Assembly (NCBI RefSeq): GCF_020510565.1
Contig: NZ_CP075189.1
Span: 1,534,501 to 1,598,500 of the forward strand
Reading direction: 5' to 3'
DNA: 64,000 bases
DNA from: Ferribacterium limneticum
GTDB taxonomy: Bacteria; Pseudomonadota; Gammaproteobacteria; Burkholderiales; Rhodocyclaceae
Positions 19,098 to 28,550 of the stretch are shown here, in pieces. The notes below the pieces were generated by a model. The model ran no database searches and was not told the origin of the DNA. It worked only from the letters and a program-made list of their open reading frames with translations. Position numbers and translations under genes: made by a program. Position 1 is the stretch's first letter. Each line of letters begins with the position of its first letter.

Positions 19098-20726
19098 CTA
19101 AACGCGGAAGCGGCCGATCAGCTGCTTCAGGTTGATGGCGATGCTTTCCAGCTGATGTGCCGTGGCAGCCGTGCCGCGGATGGTGTCGGTAGTCGCCTCG
19201 ACCATGTTGGCGATCTGTTCGACGCGCTGGGCGATTGAGGTGCTGGCCGAACTTTGCTCCCGCGTGGCGTCGGCCACGTCGCCAATCCGCGTCAGCGTCC
19301 GGCGCGCCCCTTCCTCGATGGCGCGCAGCGATTCCGAGGCCGAGCCAGCCAACTCGACGCCGGCCTGTACCTCGGGCAGTGCCGTATCCATGGCTTCGAC
19401 GGCGCCGACCGTATCGCTCTGGATGCCGACGATCATCTGTTCGATTTCCGTGGTGGCCAGCGAGGTCCGTTCGGCCAGCTTGCGGACTTCGTCGGCGACG
19501 ACGGCAAAGCCGCGCCCCTGCTCGCCGGCCCGGGCGGCTTCGATTGCCGCATTGAGGGCGAGCAGATTGGTCTGTCCGGCAATGTCCTTGATCACGTTGG
19601 CGATCGATGAAACCTGGCGGGCCCTTTCTTCGAGTGCCTTGATACGGCCCGAGGCATCGGAAACGGTTCCGGCAATCTGCTCGATGGCTTGCGTCGCCTG
19701 ATTGACCCGTTCTGTGCCCTGGCTCGAAAGCTCGACGGCTTGGGTGCTGTCCAAAGCTGTTTCGCGGGCGCTTTCCGAAATGTGGCTGGAGCTGACGGTC
19801 AGTTCCTCGATGGCGGCGGCCATTGCCGACGTCGCATCGGATTGCTGTTCGGCCGAGCGGGCAACCTCGTCGGACGCCTTGGCAATCGACTCGGCGCTGC
19901 TGACCAGTCGGTTGGCATCGCTGTTTATTTCGCTGACCAGTTGGCGCAGCGAACCGACCATGGCGCTGAGCGCATGCAGCATGCTGCCGGCCGGGGCCGA
20001 GTTGACACTTGCCGTCAGGTCGCCATCGGCGACGCGCTGCATGATCCCGGCGGCGGTTGCGGGTTCGCCTCCCAGTTGTCTGAGAACGCTGCTGCCGACC
20101 TGCCAGCCGACCAGGCTCAGAATGACCAGCAGGGCAAGAGAAATGCCGCCGAGCAGCAAGGCACTTTCGCGGTATTCCCGGTCTACGTCATCGATATAGA
20201 TGCCGGTTCCGACAACCCAGTTCCAGGGGCCGAACAGCGCGGCGTAACCCAGCTTGGGTTCAGCCACCTGCTGGCCGGCCCGCGGGAACCAGTAGTCAAC
20301 AAAACCGCCACCGGCCTGGGCTGCACTGATCAATTCCTTGATCAGCAACTTGCCGTTGGTGTCCTTCATCTCGATCTTTTGCTGGCCTTCGACGGCCGGG
20401 TTGCCACCATGCAGGAAATAGACGCCCGTCGTGTCGAAGCCGAAGAAATAGTCGTCCTTGCCGTAACGCAGGCCACGCAGACTGTCGCGCGCCGCCTTTT
20501 TGGCATCTTCTTCCGACATTTTCCCGGCGGCAGCCAGTTTGTGGTGATGGGCAACGATACCGATGCCAACCTCGACCAGGTTGCGCGTCGTTTGCTTGCG
20601 GTCTTCCAGCATGCTGTTCTTGAGTTGGAACAAGGCTGTCAGGCAGAGGATGATCAGGCCAAGCAAGGTCAGGCCGACAAGAAGCTGCATGCGTGTCGAA
20701 ACACGCCAGTTGCCGAGGGTCCCCAT
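19098..20726 (-). CDS. Methyl-accepting chemotaxis protein with single-Cache sensor
   Basis: The 542-residue receptor has a membrane segment at about 13-33, a periplasmic single-Cache domain (about 40-185, with [21 protein letters not shown] and [17 protein letters not shown]), a second membrane segment at about 192-212, HAMP, and a signalling domain with [34 protein letters not shown]. Single-Cache receptors of this kind typically bind small organic acids. Its stop lies only two bases from the convergent CoA-transferase stop. The ligand cannot be read from the sequence. Confidence 0.93.
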   Translation of the reverse strand: MGTLGNWRVSTRMQLLVGLTLLGLIILCLTALFQLKNSMLEDRKQTTRNLVEVGIGIVAHHHKLAAAGKMSEEDAKKAARDSLRGLRYGKDDYFFGFDTTGVYFLHGGNPAVEGQQKIEMKDTNGKLLIKELISAAQAGGGFVDYWFPRAGQQVAEPKLGYAALFGPWNWVVGTGIYIDDVDREYRESALLLGGISLALLVILSLVGWQVGSSVLRQLGGEPATAAGIMQRVADGDLTASVNSAPAGSMLHALSAMVGSLRQLVSEINSDANRLVSSAESIAKASDEVARSAEQQSDATSAMAAAIEELTVSSSHISESARETALDSTQAVELSSQGTERVNQATQAIEQIAGTVSDASGRIKALEERARQVSSIANVIKDIAGQTNLLALNAAIEAARAGEQGRGFAVVADEVRKLAERTSLATTEIEQMIVGIQSDTVGAVEAMDTALPEVQAGVELAGSASESLRAIEEGARRTLTRIGDVADATREQSSASTSIAQRVEQIANMVEATTDTIRGTAATAHQLESIAINLKQLIGRFRV

Positions 20727-20937
20727 TTTTCCGCTCCAAATATGACATTTGTCTATTATTGACCAAGAGCCGCACCAGGTGTGCGAAAGTCAGCATAAGC
20801 TCATGGGCTGATCAGAAAATTCTGATATTTCATCTTAACGCAGCCTGAAGCCAAACGGTATGAGGGTTTCCGGGGGGCATCGGTCGGCAACGTGCGCCGC
20901 GACCGGGTCGCCGGGGCGGTCCGGGTGGCCGTCGAGC

Positions 20938-20979
20938 CATTCCCACGGTCAACCGGAAATATCGGCCAAAAATGAAAGT
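20938..20979 (+). repeat. Dispersed 40-bp repeat, copy 5, abutting the spoVR stop
   Basis: It reads CATTCCCACGGTCAACCGGA, then AATATCGGCCAAAAATGAAA. Its end touches the spoVR stop codon (20979-20981 on the minus strand). The remaining gap up to the chemoreceptor start at 20726 shows no other definite element. Confidence 0.85.
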
Positions 20980-22505
20980 CAGGGGATTTGGCGGTTGCGC
21001 TTTTCGCTGCGGTATTCGGCGACCGGGCGCAGATTGCCGTCCGGCATCTGCGTTTCGAGACGCACCGTGAAGCCCCAGAGGGTGGCCAGATGTTCGATGA
21101 CGCGCTCTGTTTCCGGGCCGAGCGGGCGGTGCTGATGGGAAAAGTGGCGCAGGGTCAGCGAGCGGTCGCCGCGCAGATCGACGTTCCAGACCTGGATGTC
21201 GGGGTCGGCGCTGCCCAGGTTGTATTGTTCGGCCAGCGCGCGGCGCAGGGCGCGATAGCCCATGTCGTCGTGAATGGCATTGACGCGCAGCTTGGGGTTG
21301 GCCTCGTCGTCGAGGATGGCGAACAGGCGGAATTCCCGCATCAGGCGGGGCGACAGGTACTGGGCGACGAAGCTCTCGTCCTTGAAATTGCTCATCGCGA
21401 AATTGAAGGTTTCGCGCCAGTCCGAGCCGGCAAACTCGGGAAACCATTCGCGGTCCTCGGCCGTCGGTTCCTCGCAGATGCGCCGGATGTCGCGCCACAT
21501 GGCAAAACCCAGCGCATAGGGGTTGATGCCGGAATACCACTTGCTGGTGTACGGCGGTTGGTAGACGACATTGGTATGCGATTGCAGGAACTCCATCATG
21601 AAGCCGTCGGTCAGCTTGCCTTCGTCATACAGCGTGTTGATCAGGGTGTAGTGCCAGAAGCAGGCCCAGCCCTCGTTCATGACCTGGGTCTGGCGCTGGG
21701 GATAGAAATATTGGCCGATCTTGCGAATGATGCGGATGATCTCGCGCTGCCAGGGTTCGAGCAGGGGCGCATTCTTCTCGACGAAATAGAGCAGGTTTTC
21801 CTCGGGCTCCTCGGGGAAGCGCCGTTCCTCCTCTTCGGCGACGGCCGCGGCATGACGCGGCAGCGTTCGCCACAGATCATTGACCTGGGCCTGCAAATAT
21901 TCCTCGCGCTCCTTCTGGCGCAGCGTTTCCTTGTCCAGCGACAAACGCGGTGAACGTTTGTAGCGGTCTACGCCGAGATTGCTCAGGGCGTGGCAGGCGT
22001 CGACCAGTTGCTCGACCGCCGCGAAGCCATGGCGCTCCTCGCACTGGGCGATGTAGTTCCGGGCGAAGACGAGGTAGTCGATGATGGCGTCGGCGCTGGT
22101 CCATTGCTTGAACAGGTGGTTGCCCTTGAAGAAGGAATTGTGGCCGTAGGCGGCATGGGCGATGACCAGGGCCTGCATGGTCAGCGTGTTTTCTTCCATG
22201 AGGTAAGCGATGCAGGGATCGGAATTGATGACGATCTCGTAGGCCAGGCCCATCTGGCCGCGCTTGTAGCGGTTCTCGGTTTCCAGGAAATGCTTGCCGA
22301 AGGACCAGTGGTGGTAATAGACCGGCATGCCGATGGCGGCGTAGGCGTCCATCATCTGCTCGGCGGTGATGATTTCGAGCTGGTGGCGGTAGCAGTCGAG
22401 GCCGTAGGCCTTGGCGACGCGGCCGATCTCGGCGTCGTAGCGGTCGATCGCTTCGACCGTCCATTCCGAGCCCTCGGCAATCGGGCGAGTGCGCTTCTTG
22501 CTCAT
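20979..22505 (-). CDS. spoVR: SpoVR/YcgB family protein
   Basis: The 508-residue product matches YcgB/SpoVR in length (E. coli YcgB has 510). Family stretches include MPVYYHHWSFGKHFLETE, MNEGWACFWHYTLIN and HTNVVYQPPYTSKWYSGINPYALGFAMWRDI. The biochemical function is unknown; in Bacillus the homologue affects the spore cortex, and in enterobacteria it belongs to a stress regulon with YeaG and YeaH. Its start overlaps the yeaH stop by four bases, and prkA lies just upstream, so prkA-yeaH-spoVR form an operon. Confidence 0.95.
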   Translation of the reverse strand: MSKKRTRPIAEGSEWTVEAIDRYDAEIGRVAKAYGLDCYRHQLEIITAEQMMDAYAAIGMPVYYHHWSFGKHFLETENRYKRGQMGLAYEIVINSDPCIAYLMEENTLTMQALVIAHAAYGHNSFFKGNHLFKQWTSADAIIDYLVFARNYIAQCEERHGFAAVEQLVDACHALSNLGVDRYKRSPRLSLDKETLRQKEREEYLQAQVNDLWRTLPRHAAAVAEEEERRFPEEPEENLLYFVEKNAPLLEPWQREIIRIIRKIGQYFYPQRQTQVMNEGWACFWHYTLINTLYDEGKLTDGFMMEFLQSHTNVVYQPPYTSKWYSGINPYALGFAMWRDIRRICEEPTAEDREWFPEFAGSDWRETFNFAMSNFKDESFVAQYLSPRLMREFRLFAILDDEANPKLRVNAIHDDMGYRALRRALAEQYNLGSADPDIQVWNVDLRGDRSLTLRHFSHQHRPLGPETERVIEHLATLWGFTVRLETQMPDGNLRPVAEYRSEKRNRQIP

Positions 22506-23767
22506 GCCAGTCGCTTTCGGAAGAGCTCGCGGAATACCGGGTAGATGTCGGCCACCGCGGCAATGCGCTGCATGGCAAACAACCCGGGATGGCTGTCGAG
22601 CAGGCGTTCGTACTCGAGCCAGAGGTTCTGCGGTTCGGCGTCGGCGATCTCGATGTAGGCGAAGTACTGGACGAGCGGCAGGATGGATTCGCTGAGCAGT
22701 TCCCGGCAGGGCGGCGAATCGTTGTTCCAGTTGTCGCCATCGGAAGCCTGGGCGCCGTAGATGTTCCAGGCGCTCGACGCATAGCGGGCGACGACGATCT
22801 CGTGCATCAGCTTGAGGGCGCTGGAAACGATGGTGCCGCCGGTCTCGCGGGAATGGAAGAAATTCTCCTCGTCGACCTCCTCGGCCACCGTGTGGTGGCG
22901 GATGAAGACCACCTCGATATGTTCGTAGTTACGGTTGAGGAAGAGGTAAAGCAGCATGAAAAAGCGCTTGGCGATCTGCTTCTTCGACTCGTCCATCGAC
23001 CCGGAAACGTCCATCAGGCAGAACATCACGGCCTGTGTTGAGGGCTGGGCGATGCGAATGCGGTTGCTGTAACGCAGGTCGAAAGGGTCAATGAACGGAA
23101 TGGCCTCGCGCCGCGCCAGCAGGCTGGCGATTTCGCGCTCGATGCGGACGATGTCCGGGTCGCCCGGGCAGTCGCGGCGCAGGCGCTCCAGTTCTTCCCG
23201 CAGTTCGCGCAGCCGGGCGGCGAAGGGGGCGCCGACGGCGATGCGCCGCCCGGCCGCGCCGCGCATGGTGCGGACCAGATTGATGTTGGTCGGCACGCCG
23301 CTCTGCGTGTAGCCGGCGCGCACCCGCTTGTATTCGTCGATGCGGGCCAGTTGGCGTTTGACCAGGTTGGGCAGGGCCAGTTCGTCGAAGAAGATGTCGA
23401 GGAACTCGTCGCGGGTCAGCGTGAAGACGAAGTCGTCGATCCCCTCGCCATCCTCGCTCGCCCCGCCCGGCCCCTGGCCGGAGCCTTCGAGCGGGCGGTC
23501 GACGCTGTCGCCGGTATTGAAGCGGTCGTTGCCGGGATGCACGATCTCCCGCTTGCCGCCCTTGCCATGGCGGAAATGCGGCTCGGTGATGTCCTTGCCG
23601 GGAATGCCGATCTTCTCGCCGTTGTCGAGGTCACGGATGCCGCGATGGGCAATGGCATCAGCCACCGCTTTGCGGATCTGCCCCTTGAAGCGCTGGATGA
23701 AACGGCTGCGATTGATCGAACTCTTGTTCTTGCTGTCCTGCCGCCGATCGACGATGCGTACCGTCAT
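22502..23767 (-). CDS. yeaH: YeaH/DUF444 family protein with VWA-like metal site
   Basis: The 421-residue product begins VRIVDRRQDSKNKSSINRSRF, as the family does. It has a glycine-rich linker (about 95-110) and a von Willebrand A-type segment VMFCLMDVSGSMDESKK with the metal-binding DxSxS at Asp253. YeaH-type proteins are encoded beside the PrkA/YeaG kinase and are thought to work with it in nutrient-limitation responses; the mechanism is not established. It is the middle gene of the three-gene module. Confidence 0.94.
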   Translation of the reverse strand: MTVRIVDRRQDSKNKSSINRSRFIQRFKGQIRKAVADAIAHRGIRDLDNGEKIGIPGKDITEPHFRHGKGGKREIVHPGNDRFNTGDSVDRPLEGSGQGPGGASEDGEGIDDFVFTLTRDEFLDIFFDELALPNLVKRQLARIDEYKRVRAGYTQSGVPTNINLVRTMRGAAGRRIAVGAPFAARLRELREELERLRRDCPGDPDIVRIEREIASLLARREAIPFIDPFDLRYSNRIRIAQPSTQAVMFCLMDVSGSMDESKKQIAKRFFMLLYLFLNRNYEHIEVVFIRHHTVAEEVDEENFFHSRETGGTIVSSALKLMHEIVVARYASSAWNIYGAQASDGDNWNNDSPPCRELLSESILPLVQYFAYIEIADAEPQNLWLEYERLLDSHPGLFAMQRIAAVADIYPVFRELFRKRLA

Positions 23768-23812
23768 GGGTGACCTCCCGTTGCGCGGCGAAACCGCCCC
23801 GCCTTTCCACCA

Positions 23813-25735
23813 TCACGAAGACTTGCGAACCCGCAGGTACCAGTCGCAGAGCAGGCGCACCTGTTTCTCGGTGTAGCCCTTGCTGGTCATGCGCTCGACG
23901 AAGTCCTTGTGCTTCTTCTGCTCGTCGGCGCTGGCCTTGGTATTGAAGGAAATGACCGGGAGCAGTTCCTCGGTGTTCGAGAACATTTTCTTCTCGATGA
24001 CCGCCCGCAACTTCTCGTAGCTGGTCCACGCCGGGTTCGTGCCATCGTTCTTGGCCCGGGCGCGCAGCACGAAATTCACCACCTCGTTGCGGAAATCCTT
24101 GGGATTACTGATGCCGGCCGGCTTCTCGATCTTCTCCAGTTCATCGTTGAGGGCTCCGCGGTCGAGCATTTCACCGGTATTCGGATCGCGGAATTCCTGA
24201 TCCTGAATCCAGAAATCGGCATAGGTCACGTAGCGGTCGAAAATGTTCTGGCCGTATTCGGAATAGCTTTCCAGGTAGGCAGTCTGGATTTCCTTGCCGA
24301 TGAATTCGGCGTAGCGCGGGCTCAGGAATTCCTTGAGGAAGCGCAGGTAGCGTTCCTCGATTTCGGGCTGGTACTGTTCCTGTTCGATCTGCTGCTCAAG
24401 CACGTACATCAGGTGCACCGGATTGGCCGCCACTTCGCGGTGATCGAAATTGAAGACCTTGGACAGGATCTTGAAGGCGAAGCGGGTGGATAGTCCGGTC
24501 ATTCCCTCGTCCACCCCGGCGAAGTCGCGGTATTCCTGGTAGCTCTTGGCCTTGGGATCGGTGTCCTTGAGATTCTCGCCGTCGTAGACCCGCATCTTGC
24601 TGTAGATGCTGGAATTCTCCGGTTCCTTGAGACGCGACAAGGCAGAGAACTGGGCCAGCATGCGCAGCGTGTCGGGGGCGCAGGGGGCCTTGGCCAGCGA
24701 CGAATTGAACAGCAGCTTTTCGTAGATGTGGATTTCGTCGGTGACGCGCAGGCAGTACGGCACCTTGACGATGTAAATGCGGTCGAGGAAGGCCTCGTTG
24801 TTGCGATTGTTCTTGAAGGCCTGCCATTCCGCCTCGTTCGAGTGGGCCAGCACGAGACCATCAAAGGGAATGGCGCCGAAGCCCTCGGTCCCCTTGTAGT
24901 TCTGCTCCTGGGTCGCGGTGAGCAGGGGGTGCAGCACCTTGATCGGCGCCTTGAACATTTCGACGAATTCCAGAATGCCGCGATTGGCGACGCACAGGCC
25001 GCCGGAGTACGAGTAGGCATCCGGGTCGTTCTGCGAATAGCTTTCCAGCTTGCGGATATCGATCTTGCCGACCAGCGACGAAATGTCCTGATTGTTCTCG
25101 TCGCCCGGCTCGGTCTTCGAGACGGCGATCTGGGAAAGCACGGAAGGGCGCAGCTTGACGACGCGGAACTTGGTGATGTCGCCGCCAAATTCATGCAGGC
25201 GCTTGACCGCCCACGGGCTCATGATGGTCCCGAGGTAACGCTTCGGAATGCCGAAATCCTCTTCCAGTATTTCGCCGTCCTCAAGAACGTTGAAGAGGCC
25301 AAGCGGCGACTCATGGACCGGCGAATCCTTGATGGCGTAGAAGGGCACTTTCTCGATCAGGTATTTCAGGCGTTCGGCCAGCGACGACTTGCCGCCGCCA
25401 ACCGGGCCCAGCAGATAGAGAATCTGCTTCTTCTCTTCCAGCCCCTGGGCGGCGTGCCGGAAGTAGGAAACGATGTGCTCGATGACCTCTTCCATTCCGT
25501 AGAACTCGCGGAAGGCCGGGTAGAGCTTGATCATCTTGTTGGCGAAGATCCGCGACAGGCGTGGATCGAGCCGGGTATCAACGAGTTCCGGCTCGCCGAT
25601 GGCGATGAGCATGCGTTCGGCGACACTGGCGTACGCGGTCTTGTCACTCTTGCACAGATCCAGATACTCCTGGACCGACATTTCCTCTTCCTGCTGGGCC
25701 TCGTAACGACTCTGGTAGCGGGCAAAGATCGACAT
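23813..25735 (-). CDS. prkA: PrkA/YeaG serine protein kinase
   Basis: The 640-residue product matches YeaG (644 in E. coli). It has a AAA-type N-terminal domain with the P-loop GPVGGGKS (110-117) and a C-terminal PrkA domain. The ATG at 25735 begins the family sequence MSIFARYQSRYE; the open frame continues upstream without resemblance. PrkA acts in stationary-phase and nitrogen-starvation responses in enterobacteria, and in Bacillus a protease activity has been reported. It is the first gene of prkA-yeaH-spoVR, 45 bases before yeaH. Confidence 0.95.
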   Translation of the reverse strand: MSIFARYQSRYEAQQEEEMSVQEYLDLCKSDKTAYASVAERMLIAIGEPELVDTRLDPRLSRIFANKMIKLYPAFREFYGMEEVIEHIVSYFRHAAQGLEEKKQILYLLGPVGGGKSSLAERLKYLIEKVPFYAIKDSPVHESPLGLFNVLEDGEILEEDFGIPKRYLGTIMSPWAVKRLHEFGGDITKFRVVKLRPSVLSQIAVSKTEPGDENNQDISSLVGKIDIRKLESYSQNDPDAYSYSGGLCVANRGILEFVEMFKAPIKVLHPLLTATQEQNYKGTEGFGAIPFDGLVLAHSNEAEWQAFKNNRNNEAFLDRIYIVKVPYCLRVTDEIHIYEKLLFNSSLAKAPCAPDTLRMLAQFSALSRLKEPENSSIYSKMRVYDGENLKDTDPKAKSYQEYRDFAGVDEGMTGLSTRFAFKILSKVFNFDHREVAANPVHLMYVLEQQIEQEQYQPEIEERYLRFLKEFLSPRYAEFIGKEIQTAYLESYSEYGQNIFDRYVTYADFWIQDQEFRDPNTGEMLDRGALNDELEKIEKPAGISNPKDFRNEVVNFVLRARAKNDGTNPAWTSYEKLRAVIEKKMFSNTEELLPVISFNTKASADEQKKHKDFVERMTSKGYTEKQVRLLCDWYLRVRKSS

Positions 25736-25876
25736 GGCAGACTCCTTCCGGAAAATCCCTATCGTTGTTGATGCTTCCCTGAGTTTGAATGCGCTTCCCG
25801 CCAACGGTTCAATCTGTCTCGGTGCGCCAGGCATTGGTCCGCCGATCAAGCGCGCAACCGAAACGCCGTCAGCCGA

Positions 25877-26419
25877 TCAACGTAGCCGGAAGCGCACCGG
25901 CAGAACAACCTGGCGCGGCGCGTCGGCCGGCAGCGATTGCAGGGAACGGACGGCGCGCAGGGCGGCGGCGTCGAGCAGCGGGTGGCCGCTGCCTTGTTCG
26001 ACGCGAGCGGCGCTGACTTTGCCGGCTTCGTCGATGATGAGCAGGACGAGGACTTCGCCTTCAAGTCCGCGGGCGATGGCTTCGGCCGGGTAGAACTGGC
26101 CGGCGCTGTCGAGCTTCTTGAGGTGTTCGCGGACGGTCTGGGTCCAGGTTTTCGGGGCGGATGCGCCGGTTTTTTCGGCTGGTTTTGACAGAGCTGGCTT
26201 GGGCGGTTTTGTCGCGGGCTTACTGGCCGGTTCCGGCTGCTCCGGCAGGCTCAGCGGCGGTGTTGCGGCTGCGGCCGGGGGCGGGCGCAGCTCGGCAGTC
26301 AGCGGTGCCACGGTCGACCGGAAATTTTGGCCAAAATTGAAATCCGGCAGCAGTGGCAAGAGATGCAGCGAGAGCGACAACGCCAGCGCCGCAAAAAGCC
26401 GGTAATCGATCCGGGTCAT
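25877..26419 (-). CDS. TonB-like energy transducer, orphan, with repeat-encoded segment
   Basis: The 180-residue protein has an N-terminal membrane anchor (about 9-24, LFAALALSLSLHLLPLL), a proline/lysine-rich spacer (about 47-80) and a C-terminal TonB fold (about 105-180, with ARGLEGEVLVLLIIDEAGKV). TonB spans the periplasm and passes proton-motive energy to outer-membrane receptors. No exbB, exbD or receptor gene is near. Residues about 25-39 (DFNFGQNFRSTVAPL), just after the anchor, come from a dispersed repeat. The ATG at 26419 is 37 bases from the divergent ankyrin gene. Confidence 0.85.
   Translation of the reverse strand: MTRIDYRLFAALALSLSLHLLPLLPDFNFGQNFRSTVAPLTAELRPPPAAAATPPLSLPEQPEPASKPATKPPKPALSKPAEKTGASAPKTWTQTVREHLKKLDSAGQFYPAEAIARGLEGEVLVLLIIDEAGKVSAARVEQGSGHPLLDAAALRAVRSLQSLPADAPRQVVLPVRFRLR
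26305..26345 (+). repeat. Dispersed 40-bp repeat, copy 6, inside the tonB-like gene
   Basis: It reads GTGCCACGGTCGACCGGAAA, then TTTTGGCCAAAATTGAAAT. It contains a 16-bp perfect palindrome AATTTTGGCCAAAATT (26323-26338). The gene runs on the other strand, so it is translated in the opposite sense from copies 3, 4 and 9. Confidence 0.85.
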
Positions 26420-26456
26420 GAGAAAATGGGGGCTGGCCTGAGGCAATGGATACGCA

Positions 26457-27491
26457 ATGAGACTAACTGTAAAACGACGGCTTGCCATGATAAGCGCGAT
26501 GGGGTTTTTGCTGTCGGCTTCGCTGCCAGTTTTTTCGGCCGATGCCTTGCCCGACCCGGTGCGCTTCACCGTCAGCATGGAACTCGGCGATGTCGGCCAG
26601 GCCGAAAGCTGGCTCGACGCCGGCCTGCCGCCCGATTTCATGGGCAGCCGGATCGGTTCCGGCCTGATGATCGGCGCCTGGGAAGGCAAGCCGGATCTCA
26701 TGCGCCTCTTCCTGTCGCGCGGCGCCGATATCAACAAGCTCAACGCGAATGGCGAATCGGCCATTGCGCTGGCCGCCTGGCGCGGCAATCTGGCGACGGT
26801 CAAATGGCTGCTTGAGCGCGGGGCGCGCATCAACGCGCCGGCCCGGCAATGGTCGGCGCTGCATTACGCGGTGTTCGCCGGGCATGCCGAAGTGGCCGAT
26901 TTTCTGATCGACCAGGGGGCCGACATCAACGCCCAGAGCACCAATGGCTCGAGCGTGCTCATGATGGCAGTGTACGAAGGTCATCAGCCGCTGGTCCGCA
27001 AGCTGATCGAAAAAGGCGCCGACCGGACGCCGAAGAACGACTGGGGCGACGGGGCGCTGGAGTGGGCGATGCGTCAAGACCGGCTGGAACTGGCGCGCAT
27101 GGTGAGCAACCCCGAAGAGTTCAACATCGCCGTCAGCCAGCCGAAGGAAAAATGGGGCGCGCCGGTGCGCTCGATGCGCAGCTCGAAGGAACTCGAAGAA
27201 CTGCTCAACATGCGCGAAAAGCTCGTCGAGCGGAACATGACGACGGACGTCATCGACAAGCGCATCGCCACCGAACGCGTGCGCATCGTACGCGCCGAAA
27301 TGGATCGGCCGATGCCGGCTCGGGCGGTGACGATGGAAATTACCGCCAGCCGCAAGAAGCCGCAGCAGCAGTCGGCGACGATCGTCGTCGATGAAAAAGG
27401 CAAGAACAAGGCGGCCGGCTTCAAGGCGCCGCCGGCGACCTACTTCGGCACGCCGAAAATGCCGATCAGGGCGCCGGTCAGGAACTACTGA
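26457..27491 (+). CDS. Ankyrin-repeat protein, probably exported
   Basis: The 344-residue protein starts with a signal-peptide-like stretch (about 1-27, ending near VFSADA). Four to five ankyrin repeats follow (about 60-200), for example GESAIALAAWRGNLATVKWL and WSALHYAVFAGHAEVADFLI. The C-terminal 140 residues are charged, with a helical EELLNMREKLVERNM, and end in a basic, proline-rich tail. Ankyrin repeats bind other proteins; the partner is unknown. It is divergent from the tonB-like gene, and both products would face the periplasm. Confidence 0.85.
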   Translation: MRLTVKRRLAMISAMGFLLSASLPVFSADALPDPVRFTVSMELGDVGQAESWLDAGLPPDFMGSRIGSGLMIGAWEGKPDLMRLFLSRGADINKLNANGESAIALAAWRGNLATVKWLLERGARINAPARQWSALHYAVFAGHAEVADFLIDQGADINAQSTNGSSVLMMAVYEGHQPLVRKLIEKGADRTPKNDWGDGALEWAMRQDRLELARMVSNPEEFNIAVSQPKEKWGAPVRSMRSSKELEELLNMREKLVERNMTTDVIDKRIATERVRIVRAEMDRPMPARAVTMEITASRKKPQQQSATIVVDEKGKNKAAGFKAPPATYFGTPKMPIRAPVRNY

Positions 27492-27574
27492 TAGTGGGCC
27501 TTCCCGGCCGGGATCAATTGCAAATCACGATCAGCTAATGCAGACTGCGCTGATCAACCGAGAGAGGAATGGGC

Positions 27575-27907
27575 ATGCTTTACGTGGCGAGAGACAGCAA
27601 GGGCAACATTTGCGAATTGCACCCGATGCCCGTCGGCGACGCCAGCGAAGCCTTGCCGGCCGATCATCCCGAGGTCCTGCAGTTCATCCACGAACGCTGG
27701 CGGCAGAACGAACTCCATGAGCTGGACCGCGATTTCGTCCGGGTTATCGAAGACACCATCGAACTGCTGATCGCCAAGGATCTGATCATGTTCACCGACC
27801 TGCCGCCCAAGGTTCAGGAAAAGCTGCTGCGCCGCAAGGAAGTTCGCCAGCTCAAGCACTACGAAGGCCACTTCGGCACCGGCGGCGACGACATCATTCC
27901 GCTTTGA
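27575..27907 (+). CDS. Small conserved protein, often auto-labelled 'tryptophan synthase beta-like'
   Basis: The 110-residue protein reads MLYVARDSKGNICELHP at the start and FVRVIEDTIELLIAKDLIMFTDLPPKVQEKLLRRKEVR in the second half. As far as I recall, betaproteobacterial homologues are annotated as tryptophan synthase beta-like, but nothing here resembles the PLP fold, so no such activity should be assumed. GAGAGG at 27562-27567 suits the ATG at 27575 better than the one at 27569. A GC-rich terminator follows the stop. Confidence 0.75.
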   Translation: MLYVARDSKGNICELHPMPVGDASEALPADHPEVLQFIHERWRQNELHELDRDFVRVIEDTIELLIAKDLIMFTDLPPKVQEKLLRRKEVRQLKHYEGHFGTGGDDIIPL

Positions 27908-27914
27908 GTGATTG

Positions 27915-27939
27915 GCCCGGCGCATCTGCCGGGCGTTTT
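27915..27939 (+). terminator. Rho-independent terminator after the 27575 gene
   Basis: GCCCGGC (27915-27921) pairs with GCCGGGC (27928-27934) across GCATCT, then GTTTTC. It reaches the stop codon of the convergent response regulator gene. Confidence 0.7.
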
Positions 27940-28550
27940 CAGTTAACTGTCACCACGGCCTTGACCAGTTCGGCCAGGGTGCGCACACCCATTTTCTCCA
28001 TGACCCGCGCCCGGTGGGCTTCGACGGTTTTCATGCTGATGTTCAGTTCGTCGGCGATCTGCTTGTTGAGCTTGCCGGCGACGACCAGTTTCATGACTTC
28101 GCTTTCGCGCTGGGTCAGCTGATCGAGGCGGTGGCTGATCGCTCCGTTGCGCTGGCGGCGGGCCGAAAGCTGGGCGTCCAGCTCCAGGGCGCGAACGATG
28201 CGCGAGAGCAGGTCCTCGTTGTGGAAGGGCTTTTCGATGAAATCGCAGGCGCCGCGCTGCAGGGCCGAGACGGCCATCGGCACGTCGCCGTGGCCGGTGA
28301 CGAAGATGACCGGCAATGCCGAGCCAAGGGCGTCGAGCTTTTCATGCAGTTCGAGGCCGCTCATTTCCGGCATCCGTACGTCGAGAATCAGGCAGCCGCG
28401 CATCTCGTCGTGGCGCGCCTTGAGGAAGCTCTCGGCCGAGTCGAAGCAGGCGACGACGTAGCCTTCGCCTTCGAGCAGCCAGGTCATCGAGTCGCGCATG
28501 GCCTCGTCGTCATCGACGACATAAATCGTTTGCGTCGGATTATTCATCAC
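27939..28550 (-). CDS. FixJ/NarL-type response regulator
   Basis: The 203-residue regulator has a receiver domain with VVDDDEAMRD and the phosphate acceptor Asp57 in CLILDVRMPEMSG, conserved T and K (VTGHG, EKPF), and a LuxR-type HTH (LTQRESEVMKLVVAGKLNKQIADELNISMKTVEAHRARVMEKMG). Its start overlaps the end of the sensor kinase gene by 11 bases, which makes that kinase the obvious partner. The pair resembles FixL/FixJ or DctS/DctR. Targets are unknown; lrgAB in the same transcription unit are candidates. Confidence 0.93.
   Translation of the reverse strand: MMNNPTQTIYVVDDDEAMRDSMTWLLEGEGYVVACFDSAESFLKARHDEMRGCLILDVRMPEMSGLELHEKLDALGSALPVIFVTGHGDVPMAVSALQRGACDFIEKPFHNEDLLSRIVRALELDAQLSARRQRNGAISHRLDQLTQRESEVMKLVVAGKLNKQIADELNISMKTVEAHRARVMEKMGVRTLAELVKAVVTVN

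Noticed and set aside
27575..27907. Tryptophan synthase beta function for the small protein
   Set aside because: At 110 residues it lacks the PLP lysine region and fold; the name is a transferred label.
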